From positions 1 to 55,925 of the forward strand of contig JAFGPX010000092.1 of assembly GCA_016935975.1 (NCBI GenBank): a stretch of DNA of 55,925 bases, given 5' to 3'. Below the pieces are notes generated by a model that saw only the letters and a program-made list of their open reading frames with translations, searched no databases and was not told the DNA's origin. This document shows, one piece after another, positions 44,202-53,959 of this stretch; the first letter of the stretch is position 1; every line of letters begins with the position of its first letter. The stretch comes from Deltaproteobacteria bacterium. Its GTDB lineage: Bacteria; Myxococcota_A; Polyangia; Fen-1088. Both the position numbers and the translations under genes were made by a program.

Positions 44202-45209
44202 ATGCGGCGTATCGCGAAAACGCTCGGAACCGGGGCCCTGGCGGGCGCCATTCTTCTGGCGTCGGCGGCAGCGCTGGCCGAGCCCGGCCGGGGCGGCACC
44301 GCCGCTCTCCGCCGCGCCGAGGATACGGTGGAGCGCCTCCGCGCCGAGCTTGCCCGGGTCAATGCCGATGTCGCTGCGCTCAAGCGCGGCCACCGCTCCC
44401 TCCGCAACGACTATCGCCTGCGGGAGCGGATGGCGGACGCGGAAGCGCTGGCCCAGAAACTGACGGCCGCCGAGGCGAAGCTGCGTGCCCTCGGAGGCGG
44501 CCCGAACGCGATGCCCGCGGGCGCCCCCCTCATTCCACCTCCGACGGTGTCACCGCAGGATGGCAGCGTGGAGCTCGAAGCCAAGGCCGACCTGCTCGCC
44601 GATCAGGCGCGCAAGCTCGATGCCCAGGCCGACGTGCTCGTCAAGGCTGCCGGCGAGTTGCGCAGCCGCAAGGCCATGCGCCGCAAGGCCGGAAGCTGGG
44701 ATCGCGATCCCTTCGCCGGACTCGAGACGTCCAAACGAAGTATCGCGGCCACACCCGCGGCGCTCAAGCCGGCCGCCGGATCGTCTGTATCCGGCAGCAG
44801 CGACAGCGGCAGCCGCGAAGGTGCGACATCGGCGACTCCCCAGGCCGTGCCGACCTACACGACGGCGGGGGGCGCGACGGCGCCACCACCGCCCGAGGCC
44901 GTTCCGACACTCGCGCCCGGCAGCGCGGACAATGGGGACAAGGCGGCCGTGTCGGATCCGTCCTCCGACGGCACCATCGCCAGCAAATCGCCGCCCACGC
45001 TCCTGGTTCTATCGGGCGATCGGCAGGCGGTCGAGCGTCGTCTCTATCTCGATCCCGCCACGGCGGCGGAGCTGCGCCAGGCCCTGGGTACCAGCGGAAC
45101 GGCCCTCGATCCCAGGGCGCTCGAACGGGGCGCCGCCGCCCTGCGGTCGCGGGCGCAGGCTCTCGCGGCGCGGTCGCGGGCGCTGCGCGCGCGCACCTGG
45201 ACCCCGTGA
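44202..45209 (+). CDS. Exported coiled-coil protein
   Basis: The 335-aa protein has a signal peptide (GTGALAGAILLASAAALAEP). A coiled coil follows at ~35-95 with regular heptads (LRRAEDTVERLRAELARVNA, DVAALKRGHRSLRNDYRLRE). Next is a Pro-rich turn, a second helix (VELEAKADLLADQARKLDAQ), and a long Ser/Ala/Pro/Thr linker. A C-terminal helical end (AVERRLYLDPATAAELRQAL, then ERGAAALRSRAQALAARSRA) is Arg/Ala-rich. It is probably periplasmic and may bridge envelope layers or form a fibre. The outer-membrane barrel gene starts 65 nt downstream, so the two may act together. No enzyme motif is seen. Confidence 0.8.
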   Translation: MRRIAKTLGTGALAGAILLASAAALAEPGRGGTAALRRAEDTVERLRAELARVNADVAALKRGHRSLRNDYRLRERMADAEALAQKLTAAEAKLRALGGGPNAMPAGAPLIPPPTVSPQDGSVELEAKADLLADQARKLDAQADVLVKAAGELRSRKAMRRKAGSWDRDPFAGLETSKRSIAATPAALKPAAGSSVSGSSDSGSREGATSATPQAVPTYTTAGGATAPPPPEAVPTLAPGSADNGDKAAVSDPSSDGTIASKSPPTLLVLSGDRQAVERRLYLDPATAAELRQALGTSGTALDPRALERGAAALRSRAQALAARSRALRARTWTP

Positions 45210-45260
45210 TGCGGATCGCGAAAGCGCCGGACCAATCGCGCGGATAGGGGGCAGACAGGC

Positions 45261-45266
45261 TAGTAT
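45261..45266 (+). promoter_or_regulatory. -10-like TAGTAT, 8 nt before the barrel gene
   Basis: GGC-TAGTAT ends 8 nt before ATG 45275, with no Shine-Dalgarno sequence. It suggests the barrel gene has its own start despite following the coiled-coil gene closely. Confidence 0.45.
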
Positions 45267-45274
45267 GCGGGCCG

Positions 45275-46399
45275 ATGCGTTTGCGTGCCGCTGTCACCAT
45301 CGCCGTCTGCCTGGCCGGCCTGCCAGCCGTGCTGCACGCCGAGCCGCTGCGCTACGACTGGCGGATCGAGGACGGAGTCGAGTACGACAGCAATCCCGGT
45401 CGCATTGAACGCATCGAGGGAAACCCCAGCCAGCCCGCGCCGCCCGCCTCGGCCTTGGCGCGCCTGGTGGTGGCGGGCTCCTTGGCCGCCGACCTCGGCG
45501 AGCGCAACACGCTGGCGGCGAGCGGCGCGTTCGGTGGCAAGTGGTTCCTGGCCGACCAAGCGCGGGCCGAGAACGTTCTCGTGGCGCAGGCCTCCGCCAA
45601 CCACACCCTGCGCCTCTGGCGGCGCACGCAGGCCGCCGCCGCGGTGTCCTACTACGATGTCTTCCAACGTCGCTCGACCGAGCTTCCCGATTTTCGTTCG
45701 CTCCTGCCTTCGCTGCGGCTCGAGCAGGGTCTGGGCCGGGCCTTCCTGGCGTCGCTCGGCGCCGGCTACCGCTGGTTTTCCTTCAAGCCGGACGGCGCCT
45801 ACAGCTTCCACGCGCCTACCGTGTTCCTGCTGTTCCGGCACGTCCTGCCGGGGGATGTCCTTGCCGGAGCCGCCGACTGGGAATGGAGCGCCGGCGGCAA
45901 CCTGGAGGCGCGCGCCTTCGACGGGGCCGCGTGCACGGAGAGCGGCTGCGATCCCGGCGGCAGCGGTCCGCGCCACGACGATCGTTTCTGGATCGTGCAC
46001 GCCGGCTTCGCCCGCACCGGCGCGTGGCTTTTCGGCGCCGGGGCGGCGATGCACATCAACCAGTCGAACAGCTACGGCGAGGCGCTGGTGCGCGGGCTCC
46101 TGCACGCGCGCACGGTGGTGGCGTTGCCCTGGGAGATTGCGCTTTCGGCTCGCGCCGAGCTGGTGGCGACCCGGTACCGCGATCCGTTGACCTTCTTGCA
46201 GCCGGTGGCCGGTCTGCCCAGCGCCAGCATCGAGGACGAGAGCCGCAGTACGCTGCGCGTGGAGATATCGCGCGTGTTCGCGGGCCACATCGAGCTGGGC
46301 GCGCGCTACGTCTACTACACCAGCGCGCCCACCTCGAGCGCCGTCGATTTTCGGAGGCACACGGCCCTCCTGTACGTCGCGCTTCTCGATGAGAAGTAG
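45275..46399 (+). CDS. Predicted outer-membrane beta-barrel protein
   Basis: The 374-aa protein has a signal peptide (RLRAAVTIAVCLAGLPAVLH, cleavage near HAE). The rest is a series of amphipathic strands with aromatic girdle residues and Gly/Ala alternation: LARLVVAGSLAADLGERNTL, AASGAFGGKWFLAD, AAAAVSYYDVF, LASLGAGYRWFSFKPDGAYS, WLFGAGAAMHINQSNSYGEA, ALSARAELVATRYRD, IELGARYVYYTSAPTSSAVD. VEYDSNPGR near the N-terminus recalls the opening of surface-lipoprotein-assembly-like and DUF560-type barrels. The final residues end in a short LLDEK instead of the usual aromatic last residue, so the exact topology is uncertain. The function (channel or secretion) is unknown. Confidence 0.82.
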   Translation: MRLRAAVTIAVCLAGLPAVLHAEPLRYDWRIEDGVEYDSNPGRIERIEGNPSQPAPPASALARLVVAGSLAADLGERNTLAASGAFGGKWFLADQARAENVLVAQASANHTLRLWRRTQAAAAVSYYDVFQRRSTELPDFRSLLPSLRLEQGLGRAFLASLGAGYRWFSFKPDGAYSFHAPTVFLLFRHVLPGDVLAGAADWEWSAGGNLEARAFDGAACTESGCDPGGSGPRHDDRFWIVHAGFARTGAWLFGAGAAMHINQSNSYGEALVRGLLHARTVVALPWEIALSARAELVATRYRDPLTFLQPVAGLPSASIEDESRSTLRVEISRVFAGHIELGARYVYYTSAPTSSAVDFRRHTALLYVALLDEK

Positions 46400-46445
46400 C
46401 AATGTTTCCTGCATGTAACTTCGCGGTTGCGTGCGATCTTCGGCG

Positions 46446-46474
46446 TTGACTTGCCAATTGCGGAGGCAAAGAAT
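46446..46474 (+). promoter_or_regulatory. sigma70-type promoter of pyrG
   Basis: TTGACT (46446-46451), a 17-nt spacer, and AAGAAT (46469-46474) form a reasonable housekeeping promoter. The expected start near 46481 lies at the left arm of the inverted repeat that follows, leaving a leader of about 88 nt before pyrG. Confidence 0.55.
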
Positions 46475-46479
46475 GGCCT

Positions 46480-46516
46480 CCCGAGTTGAGGTGCGACCCA
46501 ACGATCACAACTCGGG
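46480..46516 (+). promoter_or_regulatory. Inverted repeat at the 5' end of the pyrG leader
   Basis: CCCGAGTTG (46480-46488) pairs with CAACTCGGG (46508-46516) across 19 nt. Its position at the predicted transcript start suggests a 5' stem-loop affecting RNA stability or attenuation, or an operator. Confidence 0.45.
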
Positions 46517-46523
46517 TGCCTGA

Positions 46524-48239
<1,716 letters not shown>

Positions 48240-48463
48240 GACCAAACCCTCGGAGGGCAGCTCCGCTCCTTGCCCGCTCTCTTCGCTGCGCCGCTGACGT
48301 CGGGATCCCTTGGTCCGCCACGACCATGGCCTGCGCTGCCCTTCTGTGCCCCCGCTAGCAATCTGCGTACCACCAAAGGCTTTTGCTTTTCCCGGCTTGT
48401 GGCCGGTGGTATCAAATAGCAAGGGATCCGTCCTTCACCCAAGCGCAATCCCACGGAAAAGCG
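48240..48463. other. 224-nt intergenic region between pyrG and rpoN with two inverted repeats
   Basis: GGACCAA (48239-48245) can pair with TTGGTCC (48310-48316), enclosing smaller stems; this may end pyrG transcription. TACCACC (48368-48374) and GGTGGTA (48405-48411) form a second dyad 53 nt upstream of rpoN, perhaps a regulatory site or part of its promoter. No gene is seen. Confidence 0.45.
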
Positions 48464-49975
48464 ATGTCCATGGAAATCAAGCAGCACCTGAAGCTGGCGC
48501 AGCAGCTGGTCATGACGCCCCAGCTTCAACAGGCCATCAAGCTGCTCCAGCTCTCGCGCGTGGAGCTTGTCGACATGGTGCGCGATGAGCTGCTTGAGAA
48601 CCCAGTCCTCGAGGATGCCGTTGACGTTTCCGCGGAACAGGCCAAGCCGGGCAGCCTCGAAGGACAAGCGGTCGAGGCTGGACGCGAAGCAGAAACCGAA
48701 CGCATCGGGGAAACCGAAACCCCGGTGACGCAGGTAGCGGACGACAAGCTGGGAACCACCGCCGAGGTCAAGGCCGACAGCCGCTCGGACGAAGCCGTGG
48801 CCGACTTCGACTGGGACACCTATCTCGAAACCCAGTCCAACGCGGCGCCGATGCCGTCGTTTCGGCCCAACTCCGACGAGCTGCCGTCGGTGGAGGCGAC
48901 GCTCACCCGGGGCACCTCGCTGTTCGACCACCTCGAATGGCAGCTCAAGCTGACGCGCGGGTTTGCCAAGGAAGAGGAGGCGGTGGCGCTGCTCATCGTC
49001 GGGAACCTGACGCCCGACGGCTACCTGGATGTCCCGCTGGAGGAACTGGCCGAAGAGGCGTCCGTGACGGTGGAATTCGTCGAGCAGGTGCTCCGTCGCG
49101 TGCAGGAGTTCGATCCCCCGGGGGTTGCGGCGCGCGACCTGCAGGAGTGCCTGCTGCTACAGGCCCGCCACGTGGGTGCCGATGACGATCTCGTGCTCGG
49201 CATCATCACCAAGCACTTGCACAACCTGGAGAAGCGCAACTACGCCGCCATCGCCAAGGATCTCGGCCAGCCGCTCGAGGAGGTCTACGAGGCGACCAAG
49301 GTCGTGTTGGCCTTCGATCCCAAGCCGGGGCGCGCCTACACCAACGAGGAACCGACCTACATCACGCCCGATGTCCACATTCAGAAGGTGGGTGACAAGT
49401 ATTTCGTGGTGGCCAACGACGATGGCCTGCCCAAGCTCAAGATTTCGGATTTCTACCGCGTTGCTCTCGGCAAGGGCTCCAAGGCGCGCGAGTACATCCA
49501 GGAGCGCCTGCGCAGCGCCCAGTGGCTCATCCGGTCGATCCAGCAGCGCCAGCGCACCATCGTGCGCGTGACCGAATCGATTCTGCGCTTCCAGCGCGAG
49601 TTCTTCGAGAAGGGCTCGGCCTATCTCAGGCCGCTCATCCTGCGCGACGTCGCCGACGACATCGGCATGCACGAGTCGACCGTGTCGCGCGTGACCACCA
49701 ACAAGTACGTTCATACTCCGCAAGGCATCTTCGAGCTGAAGTACTTCTTCAATTCGGGCATCACGCGCAGCGACGGCGACGATCTGGCGTCGGAAGCGGT
49801 CAAACTCAAGATCAAGCAGATCGTCGCGGGCGAAGACCCGAAGCGCCCGCATTCCGATCAGAAGATCGTCGAGCTCTTGCGCGAGCAGAACATCGAGATC
49901 GCCCGTCGAACCGTGGCCAAGTATCGCGAGCAACTACGCATTCAACCGAGCAGCAAGCGCCGACAAGTCTTCTAA
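48464..49975 (+). CDS. rpoN: RNA polymerase sigma54 factor
   Basis: RpoN directs polymerase to -24/-12 promoters and needs AAA+ activators such as the one encoded at 25451-26884. The 503-aa product has the Gln-rich N-terminal activator-contact region (MEIKQHLKLAQQLVMTPQLQ, QAIKLLQLSRVELVDMVRDE), an acidic linker, the core-binding region (ASVTVEFVEQVLRRVQEFDP, GVAARDLQECLLLQ) and the DNA-binding end with MHESTVSRVTTNKYVHTPQG. The RpoN box ARRTVAKYRE lies at ~480-489. The ATG at 48464 starts the family N-terminus; a second at 48470 is possible. The gene order rpoN-hpf-ptsN-hprK-rapZ matches the conserved rpoN block of proteobacteria. Confidence 0.97.
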   Translation: MSMEIKQHLKLAQQLVMTPQLQQAIKLLQLSRVELVDMVRDELLENPVLEDAVDVSAEQAKPGSLEGQAVEAGREAETERIGETETPVTQVADDKLGTTAEVKADSRSDEAVADFDWDTYLETQSNAAPMPSFRPNSDELPSVEATLTRGTSLFDHLEWQLKLTRGFAKEEEAVALLIVGNLTPDGYLDVPLEELAEEASVTVEFVEQVLRRVQEFDPPGVAARDLQECLLLQARHVGADDDLVLGIITKHLHNLEKRNYAAIAKDLGQPLEEVYEATKVVLAFDPKPGRAYTNEEPTYITPDVHIQKVGDKYFVVANDDGLPKLKISDFYRVALGKGSKAREYIQERLRSAQWLIRSIQQRQRTIVRVTESILRFQREFFEKGSAYLRPLILRDVADDIGMHESTVSRVTTNKYVHTPQGIFELKYFFNSGITRSDGDDLASEAVKLKIKQIVAGEDPKRPHSDQKIVELLREQNIEIARRTVAKYREQLRIQPSSKRRQVF

Positions 49976-49986
49976 CCTAGCCCCAA

Positions 49987-50111
49987 TGCCTGTCACCCAA
50001 GGAAGCAGCAACAGGGAAACAGAGGAACCGAGCCGGAGTATGCGATGATTCCGCCATATCTGCTCGTCTCTGCTTCTCTGCTCCCGGCCGGTTTCCCCTG
50101 CGTGACCGGCA
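49987..50111. repeat. Imperfect inverted-repeat element between rpoN and hpf (family B, copy 2)
   Basis: The outer arms TGCCTGTCAC (49987-49996) and GTGACCGGCA (50102-50111) and the inner arms CAGGGAAAC (50012-50020) and GTTTCCCCTG (50091-50100) make a long imperfect hairpin. The core AGGAACCGAG (50023-50032) recurs in reverse at 8371-8380. It fills most of the 182-nt gap and may end or stabilise the rpoN message. Confidence 0.5.
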
Positions 50112-50157
50112 TTGAACCTAGCCCTAGATCCTCAACGTCCCCCTGGAGGCCTCTTTG

Positions 50158-50754
50158 ATGCAGCTTTCGACCACGTTCCGCCACATGGAAGCATCCCCCG
50201 CCGTGAAGGACTACGCGGAGGAGCGTCTGGAGAAGATCAAGAAGTACTTCAGCCGCGATCCCATCGCCGCGCACGGAACGTTCTCCGTGGAACGCAACCA
50301 CAGCCATACCGCCGAGTTTTCGCTGACCCTCCCGAACGGAATCATCATCCAAGCGCGCGAGACCACCGAGGACATGTACTCGTCCATCGACCTTTCGGTG
50401 GCGCGCATCGAGCGCCAGGTGCGCAAGTGGAAGGAGAAGATACGTACGCACAAGCCGCACGGCGGACCGCGTCTGCAGGTGCGCCAGACCGTCATGGCCA
50501 AGGAGAACCTCGAGCCGCAGTCTGGCGTCTGGACGGAGGGCAAACCGGCTAGCGGCGAAGTGCCGGTCATCCGCGACGCGACCGAGGAGGTGCGCACCCT
50601 GCACCTGCGCGATGCGGCCATGCAACTCAACCTGGTCGAGAGGGACGTGCTGGTCTTCGTCGACGCCGACAAGAAGACCCTCTCGGTCATCTACCGCCGC
50701 AAGGACGGCAACTACGGGCTCATCGAGACCGGGGTGGAGACGCCGGCCGGCTAG
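50158..50754 (+). CDS. hpf: Ribosome hibernation promoting factor, long form
   Basis: Long HPF binds the 30S decoding region and dimerises ribosomes into inactive 100S particles in stationary phase. The 198-aa product has an N-terminal HPF/RaiA domain (MQLSTTFRHMEASPAVKDYA, EERLEKIKKYFSRDPIAAHG, FSLTLPNGIIIQARETTEDM, YSSIDLSVARIERQVRKWKE). After a linker, a C-terminal dimerisation domain follows (VRTLHLRDAAMQLNLVERDV, LVFVDADKKTLSVIYRRKDG, NYGLIETGV). Length fits the long class. GGAGG lies 9 nt before ATG 50158, so this gene uses a normal leader. Its place between rpoN and ptsN is typical of proteobacteria. Confidence 0.95.
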   Translation: MQLSTTFRHMEASPAVKDYAEERLEKIKKYFSRDPIAAHGTFSVERNHSHTAEFSLTLPNGIIIQARETTEDMYSSIDLSVARIERQVRKWKEKIRTHKPHGGPRLQVRQTVMAKENLEPQSGVWTEGKPASGEVPVIRDATEEVRTLHLRDAAMQLNLVERDVLVFVDADKKTLSVIYRRKDGNYGLIETGVETPAG

Positions 50755-50787
50755 TGCGTCCGAAGTGCGCGGAGCGGAGCATTCGAC

Positions 50788-51258
50788 ATGAAGGTCGTCG
50801 ACTTCCTATCCCCCGACGCCATCATTCCCGCGCTGGCCGGTGTCAGCAAGGCAGCCGTCCTGATCGAGATGGCCGCGTTCCTTGCCGCGCGCAAGTCCGA
50901 GGACGACGCCGTCGACGCGGAAGCGCTGTGCCGGACCCTCGAGGAGCGCGAGCAGCTGGCTTCGACGGGCATCGGTGACGGCATCGCCATTCCCCACGGA
51001 AAGCTCGAAACCATCGATCACTTGATCGGCGTCCTCGGCCGATCGCCGGATGGCGTCGATTTCGATTCGATCGACGGCAAGAAGACCCACATCGTGTTCC
51101 TGCTGGTGGCGCCGGCCAACTCGGCCAGCGATCACCTGCAGGCGCTGGCGCGGCTGTCGCGGCTGTTCCGCGACACGGCCCTGCGGCAGAGGCTTCTGGA
51201 AGCCGCGGATGGCGCTACCATGTACCGCATCATCGCCGAGGAGGATGCGAAGCATTGA
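50788..51258 (+). CDS. ptsN: PTS IIA component, nitrogen/fructose type (EIIA-Ntr)
   Basis: EIIA-Ntr accepts phosphate from a PTS phosphocarrier and mostly regulates other proteins rather than moving sugar. The 156-aa product has the PTS_EIIA type-2 fold with VSKAAVLIEMAAFLAARK, LCRTLEEREQLASTGIGDGI and the phosphorylated histidine H70 in AIPHGK. VDFDSIDGKKTHIVFLLVAP and DHLQALARLSRLFRD complete the family pattern. GGAG lies upstream of ATG 50788. The end overlaps hprK by 4 nt (TTGA at 51255-51258). With rpoN and hpf upstream it fits the classical ptsN neighbourhood. Confidence 0.94.
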   Translation: MKVVDFLSPDAIIPALAGVSKAAVLIEMAAFLAARKSEDDAVDAEALCRTLEEREQLASTGIGDGIAIPHGKLETIDHLIGVLGRSPDGVDFDSIDGKKTHIVFLLVAPANSASDHLQALARLSRLFRDTALRQRLLEAADGATMYRIIAEEDAKH

Positions 51259-52235
51259 GCGAGAACGGGGCCCTCGATGCCAAGTTGACGGTTCGCTCGC
51301 TGCTGAGCGAGGCCGCGGGGCTGCGCCTCGTTCTGCTGGCGGGTGAGTCGGGGCTCGGCCGGCGCGTGACCTTCCACCGCGTGCAGAAGCCGGGCCTTGC
51401 CCTGGCCGGCTTCGTTCGCCAGGTGCAGCCCGAGCGCGTGCAAATCCTGGGCGCCACCGAGCTCGCCTACCTGGCCAGCCTGCCCGTCGAGGAAGCGCGC
51501 CACGGCATCGAAACCTTCATGGCGCTCGAGCCGGCCTGTATCGTGGTGACCAAGGGGCTCGACGTCCCCGCGGAGCTGTTCGAGGCCGCCGATCGCCTGG
51601 GCGTGCCGCTTTTGCGCACGCCCATGCGCTCGTCACAGGCCATCGCCGCGATTCAGGGCTACATCGAGCGCGAGCTGGCGCCCACGGCGAGCATCCACGG
51701 CGTGCTCATGGACGTGCTCGGCGTGGGCATCCTGCTGCTGGGCAAGAGCGGCATCGGCAAATCGGAGGCCGCGCTCGAGCTCGTCATGCGCGGCCATCGC
51801 ATGGTGGCCGACGATCTGGTCGAGGTGCGGCGCAGCGCTCACGACATGCTGATCGGCTGGTCGGCCGAGCTCATCAAGCACCACATGGAGGTCCGCGGCG
51901 TCGGCATCATCAACATCAAGGACATGTTCGGCGTGGCCTCGGTACGCGACGAGAAGCGCATCGAGCTGGTCATGGAGCTGGTGCGTTGGGAGGAGTCCGA
52001 GGCCGCGGACCGGGTCGGCCTCGACGACCAGACCCACTCGATTCTGGACGTGCCCGTGCCCATGCTGCGCATCCCCGTCAGCCCCGGGCGCAACGTCAGC
52101 TCGCTGGTCGAGGTGGCGGCGCGCAACCGGCTCCTCCAGGTGCGCGGCCACCACGCCGCTCGCGAGTTCCAGGAGCGCCTGGACCAGGCGCTGGCCGAGG
52201 CCCGGCAGCGCCGTTTCCGCGGCGACGTGGAGTAG
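51255..52235 (+). CDS. hprK: HPr(Ser) kinase/phosphorylase
   Basis: HPrK phosphorylates and dephosphorylates a serine on HPr in response to metabolites. The 326-aa product has the N-terminal domain (LTVRSLLSEAAGLRLVLLAG) and the C-terminal kinase with P-loop GKSGIGKS at 163-170, GHRMVADDLVEVR, and the family signature EVRGVGIINIKDMFG. The PVSPGRNVSSLVEVAARN segment marks the C-terminal region. It starts at a TTG overlapping the ptsN stop. Its likely substrate, HPr with S53 in NGKSIMG, is encoded at 53657 in the same cluster. RapZ starts two bases after its stop. Confidence 0.96.
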   Translation: MSENGALDAKLTVRSLLSEAAGLRLVLLAGESGLGRRVTFHRVQKPGLALAGFVRQVQPERVQILGATELAYLASLPVEEARHGIETFMALEPACIVVTKGLDVPAELFEAADRLGVPLLRTPMRSSQAIAAIQGYIERELAPTASIHGVLMDVLGVGILLLGKSGIGKSEAALELVMRGHRMVADDLVEVRRSAHDMLIGWSAELIKHHMEVRGVGIINIKDMFGVASVRDEKRIELVMELVRWEESEAADRVGLDDQTHSILDVPVPMLRIPVSPGRNVSSLVEVAARNRLLQVRGHHAAREFQERLDQALAEARQRRFRGDVE

Positions 52236-52237
52236 TC

Positions 52238-53107
52238 GTGAAGCTGGTCGTCATCACGGGCGTTTCCGGGGCGGGCAAGACCACGGTGAAGAGCGCGCTC
52301 GAGGACCTGGGGTTCTATTGCGTCGACAACCTGCCCATCGCGCTTCTGCCCAGGTTCATCGAGCTTCTGGCCGGGCGCGAAGAGGTGACCCGGGCCGGGC
52401 TGGTGGTGGATGCGCGCAGCGGCGATCTCTTGACCGACACCTCGCGCGTGCTCGCCGATCTGCGCGCGGCCGGGCACTCGATTGACGTGCTTTTCCTCGA
52501 CGCCCCGGACGAGGTCCTGCTGCGGCGCTTTTCCGAAACGCGGCGTCGGCATCCGCTGCACGGCAAGGACATTCGCTCCGATATCGAGGCCGAGCGGACG
52601 CGGCTTACCCCCCTGCGGGTCGAGGCGACGGCCATCATCGACACCGGGGATCTCAACGTGCACGGCCTGCGCGCCATCGTGCTCGGCCGCTACGGCCGCG
52701 CCGAGGGCAACCTTGCGGTGACCGTGATGTCCTTCGGTTTCAAGTACGGCCTGCCCACCGAGGCCGACATCGTGCTCGACGTACGCTTTCTGCCCAACCC
52801 CTTTTTCGTCAGCTCGCTGTCGGCCCTCTCGGGCGAGGCCGAGGCGGTGAAGAACTACGTCATGGACAGCCAGGAGACGCGGCTCTTTCTCGAGAAGGCG
52901 GAAGAGCTGCTCACCTTGTGCGTGGCGGCGTTCGAGCGGGAAGGCAAGACCTACGCCACCATTGCCGTCGGTTGCACCGGCGGGCGGCATCGCTCGGTGG
53001 TCATCGCCGACGAGCTGGGTCGGCGGCTGCGCAACTTCCAAATCGAGGTCAAGCACCGTGATGTCGCACGCGGCCGGCCGGCCCTCGAGAGCGAGGGGCA
53101 GAAGTGA
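52238..53107 (+). CDS. rapZ: RapZ-type nucleotide-binding protein (YvcJ/YhbJ family)
   Basis: In E. coli RapZ guides RNase E to the small RNA GlmZ and so controls glucosamine-6-phosphate synthase. In Firmicutes, YvcJ binds nucleotides. The 289-aa product has the P-loop GVSGAGKTT at 8-16, FYCVDNLPIALLP, DAPDEVLLRRFSETRRRHPL, and the C-terminal part FGFKYGLPTEADIVLDVRFL, PNPFFVSSLS and GCTGGRHRSVVIADEL. The start is GTG 52238, two bases after the hprK stop. No GlmZ-like RNA is visible, so its target here is unknown. Lengths and motifs are typical. Confidence 0.95.
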   Translation: MKLVVITGVSGAGKTTVKSALEDLGFYCVDNLPIALLPRFIELLAGREEVTRAGLVVDARSGDLLTDTSRVLADLRAAGHSIDVLFLDAPDEVLLRRFSETRRRHPLHGKDIRSDIEAERTRLTPLRVEATAIIDTGDLNVHGLRAIVLGRYGRAEGNLAVTVMSFGFKYGLPTEADIVLDVRFLPNPFFVSSLSALSGEAEAVKNYVMDSQETRLFLEKAEELLTLCVAAFEREGKTYATIAVGCTGGRHRSVVIADELGRRLRNFQIEVKHRDVARGRPALESEGQK

Positions 53108-53196
53108 ACGCGGTCCTGCGAACAACCTCGCTATCTCGAATGAAAGTTGTAAGCTACCTGATGGATCCCGAGCCAGGACAAGAGGACTGAAGCGCG

Positions 53197-53655
53197 ATGT
53201 CTTTGCCGGAAAACAGAGCCAAGGAGCCCATGGTGGGCGTCGTCGTGGTGTCCCACGAGCAGGTGGCTTTCTCGCTCATCGAGGCAGCCCGTCGCGTAGT
53301 GGGAACCATTCCCAATATCGCGGCGGCGTGCGTCTCCGCGGGCGAGGATAGCGCCTCGATCACGCACAAGGTTGCCCAGGCCTGCGGGCAGGTGGACGAC
53401 GGTGCCGGGGTGTTGCTCATGGTGGACGTCTACGGTTCCACCCCCTTCAAGGTGGCCATGACCATGGCCGACGGCACGCATTCCGCCGAGGTGGTTTCCG
53501 GGGTGAACCTGCCCATGCTGCTCAAGCTCGCCATGCTCGACCGCTGCGCGCTCACGCCGGGGGCCTTGGCCGCGGAGATGCAGGAGTGCGGCCGGAAGTC
53601 CATCCGCCTGGGTTCCGATCGCACCGGGAAGTACACGATAGGAGGAAAGGTCTGA
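53197..53655 (+). CDS. PTS EIIA, mannose family (single-domain)
   Basis: The 152-aa protein has the EIIA-Man fold: GVVVVSHEQVAFSLIEAARR with the phosphorylated histidine H20, then GAGVLLMVDVYGSTPFKVAM and AEVVSGVNLPMLLKLAMLDR. The usual partners EIIB, EIIC and EIID of a mannose permease are absent, so the protein probably relays phosphate for regulation. An unconserved C-terminal tail (ECGRKSIRLGSDRTGKYTIG) follows the domain. It has a leadered start with AGAGGA upstream, 89 nt after rapZ, and ptsH begins 1 nt after its stop. A similar EIIA-HPr-EI cluster is known in other deltaproteobacteria. Confidence 0.93.
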   Translation: MSLPENRAKEPMVGVVVVSHEQVAFSLIEAARRVVGTIPNIAAACVSAGEDSASITHKVAQACGQVDDGAGVLLMVDVYGSTPFKVAMTMADGTHSAEVVSGVNLPMLLKLAMLDRCALTPGALAAEMQECGRKSIRLGSDRTGKYTIGGKV

Positions 53656-53656
53656 C

Positions 53657-53959
53657 GTGGTGGTCCCCGCGTTGCAGATCGCGAGTCAGGAAAGAAAGAT
53701 ACGCAATCGCGCCGGCATGCACGCGAGAGCGGCGGTCAAGTTCGTGCAACTCGCCGCGCACTTCGAGTCCGAGATCAGGGTCGTCAAGGACGGTGACGCC
53801 GTCAACGGCAAGAGCATCATGGGACTGCTGACCTTGGTGGCGGCGCTCGGGACCCCCATTCTCATCGAGGCCGAGGGTCCGGATGCCGAGGCGGCGGTGG
53901 CGGCGTTGGCCGAGTTGGTGGAGAACGGGTTCGGCGAGGGAGTGGTCGATGATGATTAG
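53657..53959 (+). CDS. ptsH: Phosphocarrier protein HPr
   Basis: HPr takes phosphate from EI on histidine and hands it to EIIA proteins. The 100-aa product carries the active-site histidine H22 in NRAGMHARAA. The regulatory serine S53 in NGKSIMGLLTL is the site HPrK modifies, and HprK is encoded three genes upstream. The rest (GTPILIEAEGPDAEAAVAAL, AELVENGFGE) fits. It starts at GTG 53657, 1 nt after the EIIA-Man stop. Its end overlaps ptsI by 11 nt. A 7-residue N-terminal extension relative to E. coli HPr is visible. Confidence 0.95.
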   Translation: MVVPALQIASQERKIRNRAGMHARAAVKFVQLAAHFESEIRVVKDGDAVNGKSIMGLLTLVAALGTPILIEAEGPDAEAAVAALAELVENGFGEGVVDDD